Assembly: GCA_002694985.1 (NCBI GenBank)
Contig: NZNS01000007.1
Coordinates: forward strand, 14,029 to 78,028
Reading direction: 5' to 3'
Origin: Parvibaculum sp.
Lineage (GTDB): Bacteria; Pseudomonadota; Alphaproteobacteria; Parvibaculales; Parvibaculaceae
Length of the DNA: 64,000 nucleotides
The translations under genes and the position numbers were made by a program. Below, one piece after another: positions 9,220-17,014 of this stretch. Below the pieces are notes generated by a model. It was not told the DNA's origin and did not search any database. It was given only the letters and a program-made list of their open reading frames with translations. The first letter of the stretch is position 1, and the number at the start of each line of letters is the position of its first letter.

Positions 9220-10012
9220 TCGTATTGCCATCGAAGAGGAGGCCGAAGCGGCGGGCGGAGATCCCCAGCGCATGGCAGAGGCGATTCTCAATCAGGTGAC
9301 ACTGGATTCCAGGCCGATTGCCATCCGGGAAATTGCGTCGGCGCTCGACATTCTCGAGATCCGTGAGGAACCGCTCGTAAGCCTTGAGGGGGCGCTCATC
9401 ATAACGCCCGGGAAGGGCTCTGGCGCTGTTCTGCTCAATACCAATTCGGCGCCACAAAGGCGCAAATTCACGCTCGCACATGAGCTTTGCCATTTTCTGC
9501 ATCCCTGGCATCGACCTACTTCATCGAGAGGCTTCGATTGCAGCTCGGGCGACATGAGGGAGCAAGGCAACTCGACAAAGCATGCGATCCAGGAAGCACA
9601 AGCCAATCGCTTCGCGATCGAGCTTCTCGCGCCGCGGCGTCTGATCGGAAGTTACCTGCGAGACTTGCCTGACTTTGAAGCCGTCCGGTTCATGCATGCG
9701 CGCTTCGACATCAGCAAGGCGGCAGCGGCGCGCCGCTATGCCGAGCTTCATGACGAAGACCTCACCGTCGTGTTCAGCAGGCACGGCGTCATCGATTATG
9801 CCGTAAAACCGCCGTCTCCGCCGAACTCCACGCTATGGCGCGGGCGTACACTTCCGGTCCAGATCGAACAACGGCCCGGCCAGGCTTCGCCGTGGATCGA
9901 TGCCGATCCGACGGACTGGAATCTGAGCCCCGGTCGAAGCGTCCGCATACAGACGCTCCAGCAGAATGGTGGCTATGCGATGACGCTGGTGCATGCCCAG
10001 AGTGGTCGCTGA
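9203..10012 (+). CDS. ImmA/IrrE-family metallo-endopeptidase
   Basis: A 269-residue predicted zinc protease. The HExxH site is HELCHFLH (93-100), and the likely third ligand is E131 in EAQANRFAIELLAP, the usual ExxANxFA motif of the COG2856 family. The C-terminal third (about 200-269) is a separate small beta-rich domain. Its partner is the XRE regulator just upstream, with which it overlaps. It probably cleaves that regulator to switch on a mobile element or stress genes, by analogy with ImmA and with IrrE/DdrO in Deinococcus. What triggers it here is unknown. Confidence 0.88.
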   Translation: MVLRLDRIAIEEEAEAAGGDPQRMAEAILNQVTLDSRPIAIREIASALDILEIREEPLVSLEGALIITPGKGSGAVLLNTNSAPQRRKFTLAHELCHFLHPWHRPTSSRGFDCSSGDMREQGNSTKHAIQEAQANRFAIELLAPRRLIGSYLRDLPDFEAVRFMHARFDISKAAAARRYAELHDEDLTVVFSRHGVIDYAVKPPSPPNSTLWRGRTLPVQIEQRPGQASPWIDADPTDWNLSPGRSVRIQTLQQNGGYAMTLVHAQSGR

Positions 10013-10599
10013 TAAGGCAATGCCTTCGTGATCTTAGGGGCGTCAATACCCGGGAAGGACAAGCTTCCGCGCCACTGGCGTCGTGTCCCCATCGATCGCG
10101 AAGGCAACCCCTTCAATGAAATTCTCGGACCCCGATACATTCAGACAGGTCGAAACTTTGAAGCGATCCGTCGGCTCGGAGGCTGCGGGCATGATACGCG
10201 GCGACGAAAACGACTAAGGCAGCTCCGATGAGCGACGCGATGTTTCTTCGCAATGCATTCATCTCTATTTTGCCTGTCCGCTCCAAATCGCTATGTGATG
10301 ACAATACCTGCAACAGGTAAAGACGACTAACCTCGTCATTTCCTGCAAGCGGTACTATCACCGCTGTCATTGGAAAGACGGACCTACCGCAGATGCGCCT
10401 GACAAATCCCGAGCGTCGCCCCTCACGCGGGTGTGCGGACCAGCCGCAACTGACGGGCTCTCCGGATTATGTCCAGCTTGAGTTAGCCGATAGGAAATCG
10501 CGAACCAGCCGCGGCAAGCAACGTCGGCTTTGCGCCAGAAGCGGACACTACGCCACGTGCTGCATGTTACTCTCCACAACATCTCATACGATGTGCAAT
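10013..10599. other. Gene-poor spacer of 587 bases
   Basis: No strong gene. A 50-codon minus-strand frame (10113-10265) starts MNALRRNIASLIGAALVVFV and would give a tiny one-helix membrane protein, but has no other support. A copy of a 27-bp dispersed repeat lies at 10521-10547. The region separates the XRE/ImmA pair from the 3' end of the Lamassu-like operon, which reads toward it. Confidence 0.5.
10521..10547 (-). repeat. 27-bp dispersed repeat, copy 1 (inverted relative to copy 2)
   Basis: Read on the minus strand it contains TGTCCGCTTCTGGCGCAAAG followed by CCGACGT. It matches 32653-32679 at 25 of 27 positions. The arms TCCGCTT and AAAGCCGA are partly complementary, so it can form a small hairpin. 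Such TCCGCTTTTGG...CGCAAAG units recur between genes in other alphaproteobacteria, as far as I recall. Confidence 0.6.
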
Positions 10600-13455
10600 C
10601 TACAGAGCGGAGATGAGATCAGAGCCTTGAATAGCGCGAACGCCGGTCCGTGGGTTCCCCTCAATTCCGACCAGATTGAGGAGTGTGTCTGCTACAGGAC
10701 TATCTGATACTGAAACGCGCGCAAATTTCTCGAGCAGATGACGCACAAGTGGCTTGTTGGCCGTGGTCATCACAAAGGAAAGATTCGCATGTCGTTCGAG
10801 CGTGATCGCGCGAAACACATCCAACAGGGCGACGCGGTTGAGATCATCCAGATGGGCAACCGGTTCGTCGAGAACAAACGTGCCGCCGAGGCCGCGTGCC
10901 CGAGCCAGAAATATGGAGAGCGCAAAGTCCTGCCGTTGTCCCTGGCTGAAGGTGGCTTCCGGATTGAGGCTGAGGTTTTCGGCCAGCGCCCGCCAAGACA
11001 AAGGTGTCGCGTCGTCGCCCGAGGCGACATCGTCATAGACGAGATTGGATTGCATGCGCAGGAAGAGCGCCGAGATGACGCGTACAAAGTCCGCCATCTG
11101 CTGCTTGACGTGTTTTTTCTGACTGTCTCCATAGGCGTCTTTGATCGCGAGAGCCGTTTGGTGATAGCGGTCAAGCCGATCCCGCTCCGCGACCAGCGGC
11201 GCGCGTTCCTTGCGCAGATCCTCAAGTTCTTGCGCCGTCGCCTGATTGCGCAAAAAGGCATCGGCCTGCGCCAGCGCCTGTTCGGCCTCTTGCTGGGCCT
11301 CGAACTGCGCCTGTAAATCCGCGGTCACGGCAGCACGGTCCTCGTCGCTCCAAGGCCGATCATCGGCCAGAGTCTGCCACGCTGTGCGCAAAGTCTGGAC
11401 ACGGCCACTGTTCTGCTGAACCCGTCGGCTCACGGCGTCGCGTTCCGCTTGCAGCTTGCGCATCGCCTCCGTCGAACTGGCGACAGATGCGACGGCCGCG
11501 TTGCAACGGGCGCTCGCCTTTGTCAGAACATCGCGCGTCACCGTCAAAGATTCTGTAAGGCCCGTGACCAGTTGCGCCGCAAGGGCAACAAGCTCAGTTG
11601 TCGCTGGCACCCGGCGATTGACGGCCGCTTCCACCGCTACAACCTCGTCGCGAAAATCGCGCAAAGCGGGAACCAGCTCCAACCACGCCAAGGCGCGTTC
11701 GGCATTGTCCTTGACTGATGACAGCTCGGCATCTAGCCCGGCTTGCCGGAGCTTGGCAACAAAGCCGCCGATCACCGCTTCGAGATTGCGATAGGTTTTC
11801 TCGGCATCAACCGCGCGGGCGAGCGCCTGATTCTCGCGCAGCATGCGGTCTTGAATGGATTTCTGCTGGGCTTCGGCCTGCCGCAACTGGTCGCCGAGCG
11901 CAACCATGCTGGCAGGGCGACCGGCGGCTGCGGTCTTGAGCGCCTGGCGCAGCGCGGCCGCGGAACGCCAATCATGCGCACAGACCGGACAGGCATGTTC
12001 GTCGTGGCCCAACGCGTCGACCACGGCGAGCGACAATTGCTGGAGTTGTTCCAGAGGTGCGGCGGCCTGCTCATAAGCCAGACGCAAACCAGCGACATGG
12101 CTGTCGGCAGCATTAGCCGCTTGTCGCGTTGCCGTCACGGTTTCCGACGACGGCGCTGCGGAGAAGGCGGCTTCGTATTCCGTCTTGCGCAGATCGCGCT
12201 CCTTGAGTTGCGATTGCGTCAGCGGCAACTCGGCGAGGACGGTGCGCAGTTGCCTCATGCGTGCCAACCGCGTGCGGTCGGTTCCTACATCGTCGATCAG
12301 GGTAAATGCCGCACGCCGTTCGAGCTTGTCGTTGGGCAGCATCTGAACGTAACGGCGCAGCAAGGGGCGCAGGCGCGTATCGGCCTCTTTCAAAGCTCTG
12401 TCGCGCTGCTCCAGGCCTTGCATACGCTCTTGCGCTTTGGCGCGTTCGGCGGTCGCGACTTGTAGTTCGGTGTTGGCCGCAGTCAGCCCGGCCTGCGCGG
12501 CGGCCTCTTCGCCCGTAAGCGCTGTCAGCCGAGCTTGATCGGCTCCAACCGATTGCACCAACGCATCGCGCTGGTGCCAATCGGCCGCCAAGCGCTGCTC
12601 GGCCTGCCTCGCCTGATTCCAGCGCGTTTTTTGTCCTTCCAGATCGGCGCGTGCCACGGCAAGCGCGGACCCGACATTGGTCAAGGTCGGCTGGCGCGGT
12701 TGGGTGAAACGGCGTTTCAAATGGTCACACGCTGTTCGAAGCAAGGCGAGCGCGCCAGTAAGTCGGTCGATGCGCGCGGTGTTGATATCGCGCGATAGCT
12801 TGCTTTCACGGCTTGCGATCTCTCGATCCTTGTCATCGAGGCGGGTTTGCGCGGCGCGCAAATACTGGTTGATCTCGCTCAAGTAGCCGTTGAGCTGGCG
12901 TTCGGTTTCCACCAGATGACCGACGCCCAAGAGATCGGCGAAGAGCCTCTGACGTCCCTGAAGGGAGTCTTCGTCGGAATCCAGCAAGGTAGCGAGCGCT
13001 TCGCCCGAGAGAAACCGCGTACCGCGCAACCAGATCTGCCGCGAATGGTTGGCATGGGTGCGATGTGTGCCGTCTTCCACGGCGCTGGGCGCGAGCTTTT
13101 CTAGAAGATCGCCCTTGTTCACAGACGTCCACACTTCGTCGCCGATTCTCCAGCGGCAGGTGTTAAGCCTGCGCTCCAATTCGATAGGTTCGCCGCCGAT
13201 ATCCAGAACCGCCGACACCATGGTCGCCACGGAGTTCTTCGCGAAGCGACAGCGGAGCTCGCCGTGGTCCTCCGTGTCGGACGTTTCCAGGCGCTTGATC
13301 AGGCCGGTGAGCAGCCATTCTGCCGCTTCGCAGATCGTCGTCTTGCCACTGCCATTGGGCGCATAGAGCAAGGTCAGCGGCGCGGACAAATCGAGATCGA
13401 TGCGATCGGGAATGCCGCGAAACGCTTGCACCGTGATGCGGCGTAGACGGATCAT
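10600..13455 (-). CDS. SMC/Rad50-like ABC ATPase, candidate LmuB (Lamassu / ABC-three-component system)
   Basis: A 951-residue protein with split ABC-ATPase halves and a long coiled coil. Walker A is YAPNGSGKTT near residue 32. The coiled-coil arms run from about 170 to 770, with a zinc-hook-like CPVC (CPVCAHDW) near residue 487. The ABC signature FSQGQRQDFALSIFLA is near 838 and Walker B FVLDEPVAHLDD near 858. It should bind and bridge DNA as a dimer. It starts in an ATGA overlap with the small gene upstream, the third gene of a coupled operon. In Lamassu the SMC subunit senses foreign DNA structures and releases an effector subunit. SbcC/Rad50 is the alternative, but there is no SbcD nuclease and the partners fit Lamassu. 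Confidence 0.9.
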   Translation of the reverse strand: MIRLRRITVQAFRGIPDRIDLDLSAPLTLLYAPNGSGKTTICEAAEWLLTGLIKRLETSDTEDHGELRCRFAKNSVATMVSAVLDIGGEPIELERRLNTCRWRIGDEVWTSVNKGDLLEKLAPSAVEDGTHRTHANHSRQIWLRGTRFLSGEALATLLDSDEDSLQGRQRLFADLLGVGHLVETERQLNGYLSEINQYLRAAQTRLDDKDREIASRESKLSRDINTARIDRLTGALALLRTACDHLKRRFTQPRQPTLTNVGSALAVARADLEGQKTRWNQARQAEQRLAADWHQRDALVQSVGADQARLTALTGEEAAAQAGLTAANTELQVATAERAKAQERMQGLEQRDRALKEADTRLRPLLRRYVQMLPNDKLERRAAFTLIDDVGTDRTRLARMRQLRTVLAELPLTQSQLKERDLRKTEYEAAFSAAPSSETVTATRQAANAADSHVAGLRLAYEQAAAPLEQLQQLSLAVVDALGHDEHACPVCAHDWRSAAALRQALKTAAAGRPASMVALGDQLRQAEAQQKSIQDRMLRENQALARAVDAEKTYRNLEAVIGGFVAKLRQAGLDAELSSVKDNAERALAWLELVPALRDFRDEVVAVEAAVNRRVPATTELVALAAQLVTGLTESLTVTRDVLTKASARCNAAVASVASSTEAMRKLQAERDAVSRRVQQNSGRVQTLRTAWQTLADDRPWSDEDRAAVTADLQAQFEAQQEAEQALAQADAFLRNQATAQELEDLRKERAPLVAERDRLDRYHQTALAIKDAYGDSQKKHVKQQMADFVRVISALFLRMQSNLVYDDVASGDDATPLSWRALAENLSLNPEATFSQGQRQDFALSIFLARARGLGGTFVLDEPVAHLDDLNRVALLDVFRAITLERHANLSFVMTTANKPLVRHLLEKFARVSVSDSPVADTLLNLVGIEGNPRTGVRAIQGSDLISAL

Positions 13456-14024
13456 ACGCCGTCGTCCGGATGTTCGGCGTGCTGGCGCGCCGCGGGCTTG
13501 CCCTTAAGTGCCTTCACGTCCTTGAGCAATTTCTTCTGGAAGTCGGACGCTAAGATCGGCGAATTCGTCATTCCGCTGGCTTCCGGCGAGGGCGGCAGGC
13601 CCAGGACAGTGACCCGCAGCAAGCGGCGCCAGACGGTGTCCTCATCCTCGCCCGGCGACGGCCAAGCCACATGTTTGCGGCAGGCGGTCGGATCGAGCTC
13701 GATCTCCTGCACCGTCCCAAACAGCGTATCAGGCAATGTCTCCGCGCTGAGCAGAAGCAGATAAGCGTCCATGACACGATGATCGCTGCGCTCGGCTTCG
13801 ATGCAGCAGAGGTCCAGCCATTGTTGCCCGATCGCCGCTGCGCTCTGCAATGCTGTGGCACTCGCGTCCGCGACTGGCAATGCGAGGAGCTGCGCATAGG
13901 CAGCGCTCCACAGGCGCGCACTGGACGGGAGTTCCGGCGCACCCATCAACGCCGGAATGTGCATCTCGGCGAATCCGGCGAGTTTCGCAAATTTCGCAAG
14001 AGAGTTTTCCCAGCTAAGCGGCAT
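13452..14024 (-). CDS. Small middle component, candidate LmuC (ABC-three-component middle protein)
   Basis: About 190 residues, starting MPLSWENSLAKFAKLAGFAE. The ATG at 14024 follows GGGAGGAG closely and overlaps the stop of the upstream gene; the longer frame to 14372 has no such support. The protein is helical, with a tryptophan-rich middle (ARLWSAAYAQLL) and the late segment VWRRLLRVTVLGLPPSPEA. I see no enzyme motif. Its size, position between the effector-like and SMC genes, and double start-stop overlap are what is expected of the middle subunit of Lamassu or ABC-3C systems. The assignment rests on context. Confidence 0.75.
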   Translation of the reverse strand: MPLSWENSLAKFAKLAGFAEMHIPALMGAPELPSSARLWSAAYAQLLALPVADASATALQSAAAIGQQWLDLCCIEAERSDHRVMDAYLLLLSAETLPDTLFGTVQEIELDPTACRKHVAWPSPGEDEDTVWRRLLRVTVLGLPPSPEASGMTNSPILASDFQKKLLKDVKALKGKPAARQHAEHPDDGV

Positions 14025-15747
14025 GCACTCCTCCCACGGCATCGAGCGCCTGCAGCGCGGCGGCGAATTGCTCCCGGACGGCGGTGGTGAAGGCCGGCAT
14101 CGCCTCATGTCCGAAGCAATCTTCGAGATCCTCAAGACTGCGCTCGACAATGAGCGCGCCGGCACGCGGCGTGTCGGCACTGCGCCGCGTCGCTGCGGGC
14201 GCTTCGCCGACATCGTCGCGGCGTTTGGAGGTTCCGTGGGGCACGTTGTGATGCACGCCCATCGCTTTCTTGAAGACAACAAGCGGCGGTGCCTGGGTAA
14301 GCTCGGCGCGCCAACGCCGCAACGTCTGGCCCATCCCGATGGCGGAGTCGGGATAACACCACACCAGCACATTGGTCTTGCGCGCGGGAACGTACAGTTG
14401 CCCTTTCTGCTTAGGATCAGTTTGCCAAGTGACGGTGTCGAGCGGTTTCAGCGCGCCCAAAGCCTTGAGGCCGACGGCGGCCTGTGGCAGGAAACTCGAG
14501 AGCCTGTCCGCATCTAGGCCACTTCCCGATTCCTGCCCAGCTTCGCCGAAGAGTGTTTTCTGGCAAAGGATTTCGGCGACCGGCGGCGTAAGAGCCTCGA
14601 TCTGCGTGCGAATGACGCCGTAGGCCGCGCGCGCCACGGCCGTCTTGTGAGAGTCCGGTGCGTCCTGCGCGTCGGTCAGGCGCCGCAACAGGCGCAAGGT
14701 TTCGAAGCGATAGCGATCCTGGCAGGGGGACACGACGAGCGGACCACCGCCATCCACGCCATAGTCCATCTGGACGGCCCACAAATGGCGTCCGGTCGCA
14801 CCGTTGAACGTCCAGCGCAGCGGTCCGCCCAGCACCGCCGGCGATGTGTTGCGAATGACGGCCGCATCGATCTGTTCGGTAGAAAAGCGGCGCACCCCCG
14901 AAAACTGCCCCGCGAACGCATGGCGGCCATTGGCAATGAACATGCCGCTATAGTCGCGCCAGCGATCGTCATCTTCCTGCATGGCGCAGATATCATGGGC
15001 GCTGTTAATGAGACAAACGTTCACGCGCTCGGCATTGATAGCGTGCGCGACATCAATGACGGCGTTGCGCCACTTCGCATGCCCGCTCTTCTGCAGCAAC
15101 AGTCCAGCGACGAGAACACGTGTGTCGTCAGCGGCGTGGTCCTCGAGATAGCGTGCGATCTTGCGCACCACCACGCGCTGTCCAGCGACAACGTTCAACA
15201 GGTCTGAGCAGATGACGGGAAAAATGATGAGATCGTCGACGTGGATGGCGAGATGGGAGGTACCGTGATCCAGACCTTCGATATGGACCTCTTCGTGTTG
15301 CTCGCCGGTGGACTTCAGGAAGGTGACACACGCCGTAGCGCCTGGACGATGCGCCCAGCACCAGCCGCCATTGTAGACGCGCTCGGCGGCAGGCCCTTCG
15401 CCGACCGGCCAGCCGCCATGTCGGGTCGTCGGGCCGTTTCCATCGAGCCAAGCGTTGATGCGATTGCCGCGGCTGAAACCGAAGCCGGAAATCAGGATCA
15501 GTGGCCGTTGCCAGCCACGCACCAGAGCGTCGACGGCGGCCCAATCGTCGAGACCGAGTGCCAATTCCGGCAGAAGCAGAATCGCCGACCGATTGGCAGT
15601 GACGATCTGCGCCAGACGCTGATCGGCGCCCAACAGGCTTTGCAGCGTCTGCACCACCGAAGGCCGTGAGGCGTCCTGCGTCAAAATTGCTTGTGGTGGC
15701 GGAGCAATCTGAGCGAGGACAACATGCGCCTCCGCCTGTTCGGTCAA
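14014..15747 (-). CDS. Nitrilase-superfamily (carbon-nitrogen hydrolase) protein, candidate LmuA effector
   Basis: About 577 residues from a TTG at 15747 preceded by AGGGAG; the frame is open to 16020 and a second TTG at 15783 is possible. Numbered from 15747, the first 250 residues show a nitrilase fold with its Glu-Lys-Cys triad: E61 in LLLPELAL, K145 in TFLKSTGEQHEEVH, and C180 in IFPVICSDLL. The opening strand AHVVLAQIAPPP is also typical. The C-terminal ~300 residues match no family I know and may bind the other subunits. First gene of a three-gene coupled operon with a small protein and an SMC ATPase. Inferred role: effector that hydrolyses an amide or nitrile bond in some essential metabolite once phage DNA is sensed. 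The substrate is unknown. Confidence 0.75.
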   Translation of the reverse strand: MTEQAEAHVVLAQIAPPPQAILTQDASRPSVVQTLQSLLGADQRLAQIVTANRSAILLLPELALGLDDWAAVDALVRGWQRPLILISGFGFSRGNRINAWLDGNGPTTRHGGWPVGEGPAAERVYNGGWCWAHRPGATACVTFLKSTGEQHEEVHIEGLDHGTSHLAIHVDDLIIFPVICSDLLNVVAGQRVVVRKIARYLEDHAADDTRVLVAGLLLQKSGHAKWRNAVIDVAHAINAERVNVCLINSAHDICAMQEDDDRWRDYSGMFIANGRHAFAGQFSGVRRFSTEQIDAAVIRNTSPAVLGGPLRWTFNGATGRHLWAVQMDYGVDGGGPLVVSPCQDRYRFETLRLLRRLTDAQDAPDSHKTAVARAAYGVIRTQIEALTPPVAEILCQKTLFGEAGQESGSGLDADRLSSFLPQAAVGLKALGALKPLDTVTWQTDPKQKGQLYVPARKTNVLVWCYPDSAIGMGQTLRRWRAELTQAPPLVVFKKAMGVHHNVPHGTSKRRDDVGEAPAATRRSADTPRAGALIVERSLEDLEDCFGHEAMPAFTTAVREQFAAALQALDAVGGVHAA

Positions 15748-16092
15748 CCACGCTCCCTGAAATGTAAATGTTTGTATTGTCAAGGGACAGTACCAAGAAA
15801 GAGCTATACGGATCAGGTCCTGCACGAACCTGTTGTCTCCATAACTATTACACCCTGAAACAAATGGATAGAACTTAGGACGGTAGGTCTTGGAAGAGCC
15901 TTTCGCGACGCGGCAGGTCAGGCCGTCAATGCTCGTAGGGGCCCGAATCTGTAGCCAAGCCGAAACCGAGGGACATAGTCCACAAAACGACAGCAATTGA
16001 CGATGTCCGCTTCGGGTCACCTTTGGCCATTTAGTGGTGCCGTGCGGTTGTTGCGGTGCGAGAATGAAAGATCAGGTGCACCCGCACCAAGC
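15748..16092. other. Spacer of 345 bases upstream of the Lamassu-like operon
   Basis: The nitrilase frame stays open through most of it without a convincing start, so part could be coding if a non-ATG start is used further up. Otherwise it should hold the operon promoter. A TTGACA hexamer lies on the minus strand at 15778-15783, but no good -10 box stands 16-18 bases downstream. No repeat or RNA seen. Confidence 0.4.
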
Positions 16093-16725
16093 TTATAGCT
16101 CGATAGATTCCGCAATCTTGAGCGCGTCATCAACCTCAATGCCCAGATATCGAACTGTGCTTTCCAACTTCGCGTGGCCAAGAAGCAGCTGAACCGCTCT
16201 CAAATTTCCTGTCTTGCGATATATCTGAGCCGCCTTGGTTCTCCGCATCGAGTGCGTTCCGTATCCAGACGGATCTAGGCCGACGGAAGCAATCCACGTA
16301 TTGACGATGCGCGCATACTGACGAGTTGAGATGTGGCATGCGCTATGCACCCGGGACGGAAATAGAAATTCGGCCGAAGACATAGCGGGATGATGAAGCC
16401 ACCCCTCAAGTGCGGCACGGGTGGTGTCTGTAATTTCGAACTGAACTGGCCGGCCAGTCTTTCGCTGAACAACGGTAGCGCGCTGGCGAGGCTGCCCACC
16501 GACGAATACGTCGTTCACCTTCAAGGCAACCAGATCACAAGCTCTAAGCTTGCTATCAATTGCCAGGTTGAACAGGACAAGACCACGTCGGTCACCAGCC
16601 ATTTCGAGTCGAATTCTGATCGACCATACGTGTTTTGGGGCCAGGGGACGCTTCTGTCCCACCAAGCGACCCTTGTTCCAAGGATTCGATCTATAGATGG
16701 GAGTGTCGGCATTTGAGGTGGACAT
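16093..16725 (-). CDS. Short tyrosine recombinase / phage-type integrase
   Basis: A 210-residue site-specific recombinase. All catalytic residues can be placed: R61 (SKLRACDL), K89 (QRKTG), H158 and R161 (THSMRR), H184 (LLGHAKLES) and nucleophile Y193 (TVRYLGI). The ATG at 16725 follows GGAGG by seven bases, which favours it over the longer frame to 16800. It lacks most of the usual N-terminal core-binding domain (full integrases are 300-400 residues), like other short integrases found on plasmids and islands. It lies between the two large defence genes and could mobilise cassettes there. No attachment sites were identified. Confidence 0.9.
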   Translation of the reverse strand: MSTSNADTPIYRSNPWNKGRLVGQKRPLAPKHVWSIRIRLEMAGDRRGLVLFNLAIDSKLRACDLVALKVNDVFVGGQPRQRATVVQRKTGRPVQFEITDTTRAALEGWLHHPAMSSAEFLFPSRVHSACHISTRQYARIVNTWIASVGLDPSGYGTHSMRRTKAAQIYRKTGNLRAVQLLLGHAKLESTVRYLGIEVDDALKIAESIEL

Positions 16726-17014
16726 GGTCTTGCCTCCTGCCACCCCGCCCAACCCATCTTCGGCCCAGTGCCGAGGCTCTAACATACGGCAAAGAGACAA
16801 GGGCGCTCATGATCCAAAGCGGATATCCGGCATTTCGTAGTTAGTCGTAGTTACGCCTGCTGATGTTATCCGACTGCGCCAACGGCCCACCGTTCGGGAA
16901 TGAGGCTTTGAAACCCTTGCCCAGTTTCAAATACCTCAAATAAAAGCCAGCGCCGCGTATACTAATCGCGCGCGCAAGACACTCTTTTCAAAATGACATT
17001 TCCGGCGGGATGCC

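Noticed and set aside
10600..13455. SbcC/Rad50 repair protein
   Set aside because: No SbcD/Mre11 nuclease gene is adjacent, and the operon partners (nitrilase fold, small middle protein) fit a conflict system better.
14025..14372. Longer start for the middle component (LmuC candidate)
   Set aside because: The extra 116 residues lie antisense-like within the nitrilase gene, in another frame, and lack protein-like sequence. The ATG at 14024 has a strong ribosome site and overlap.
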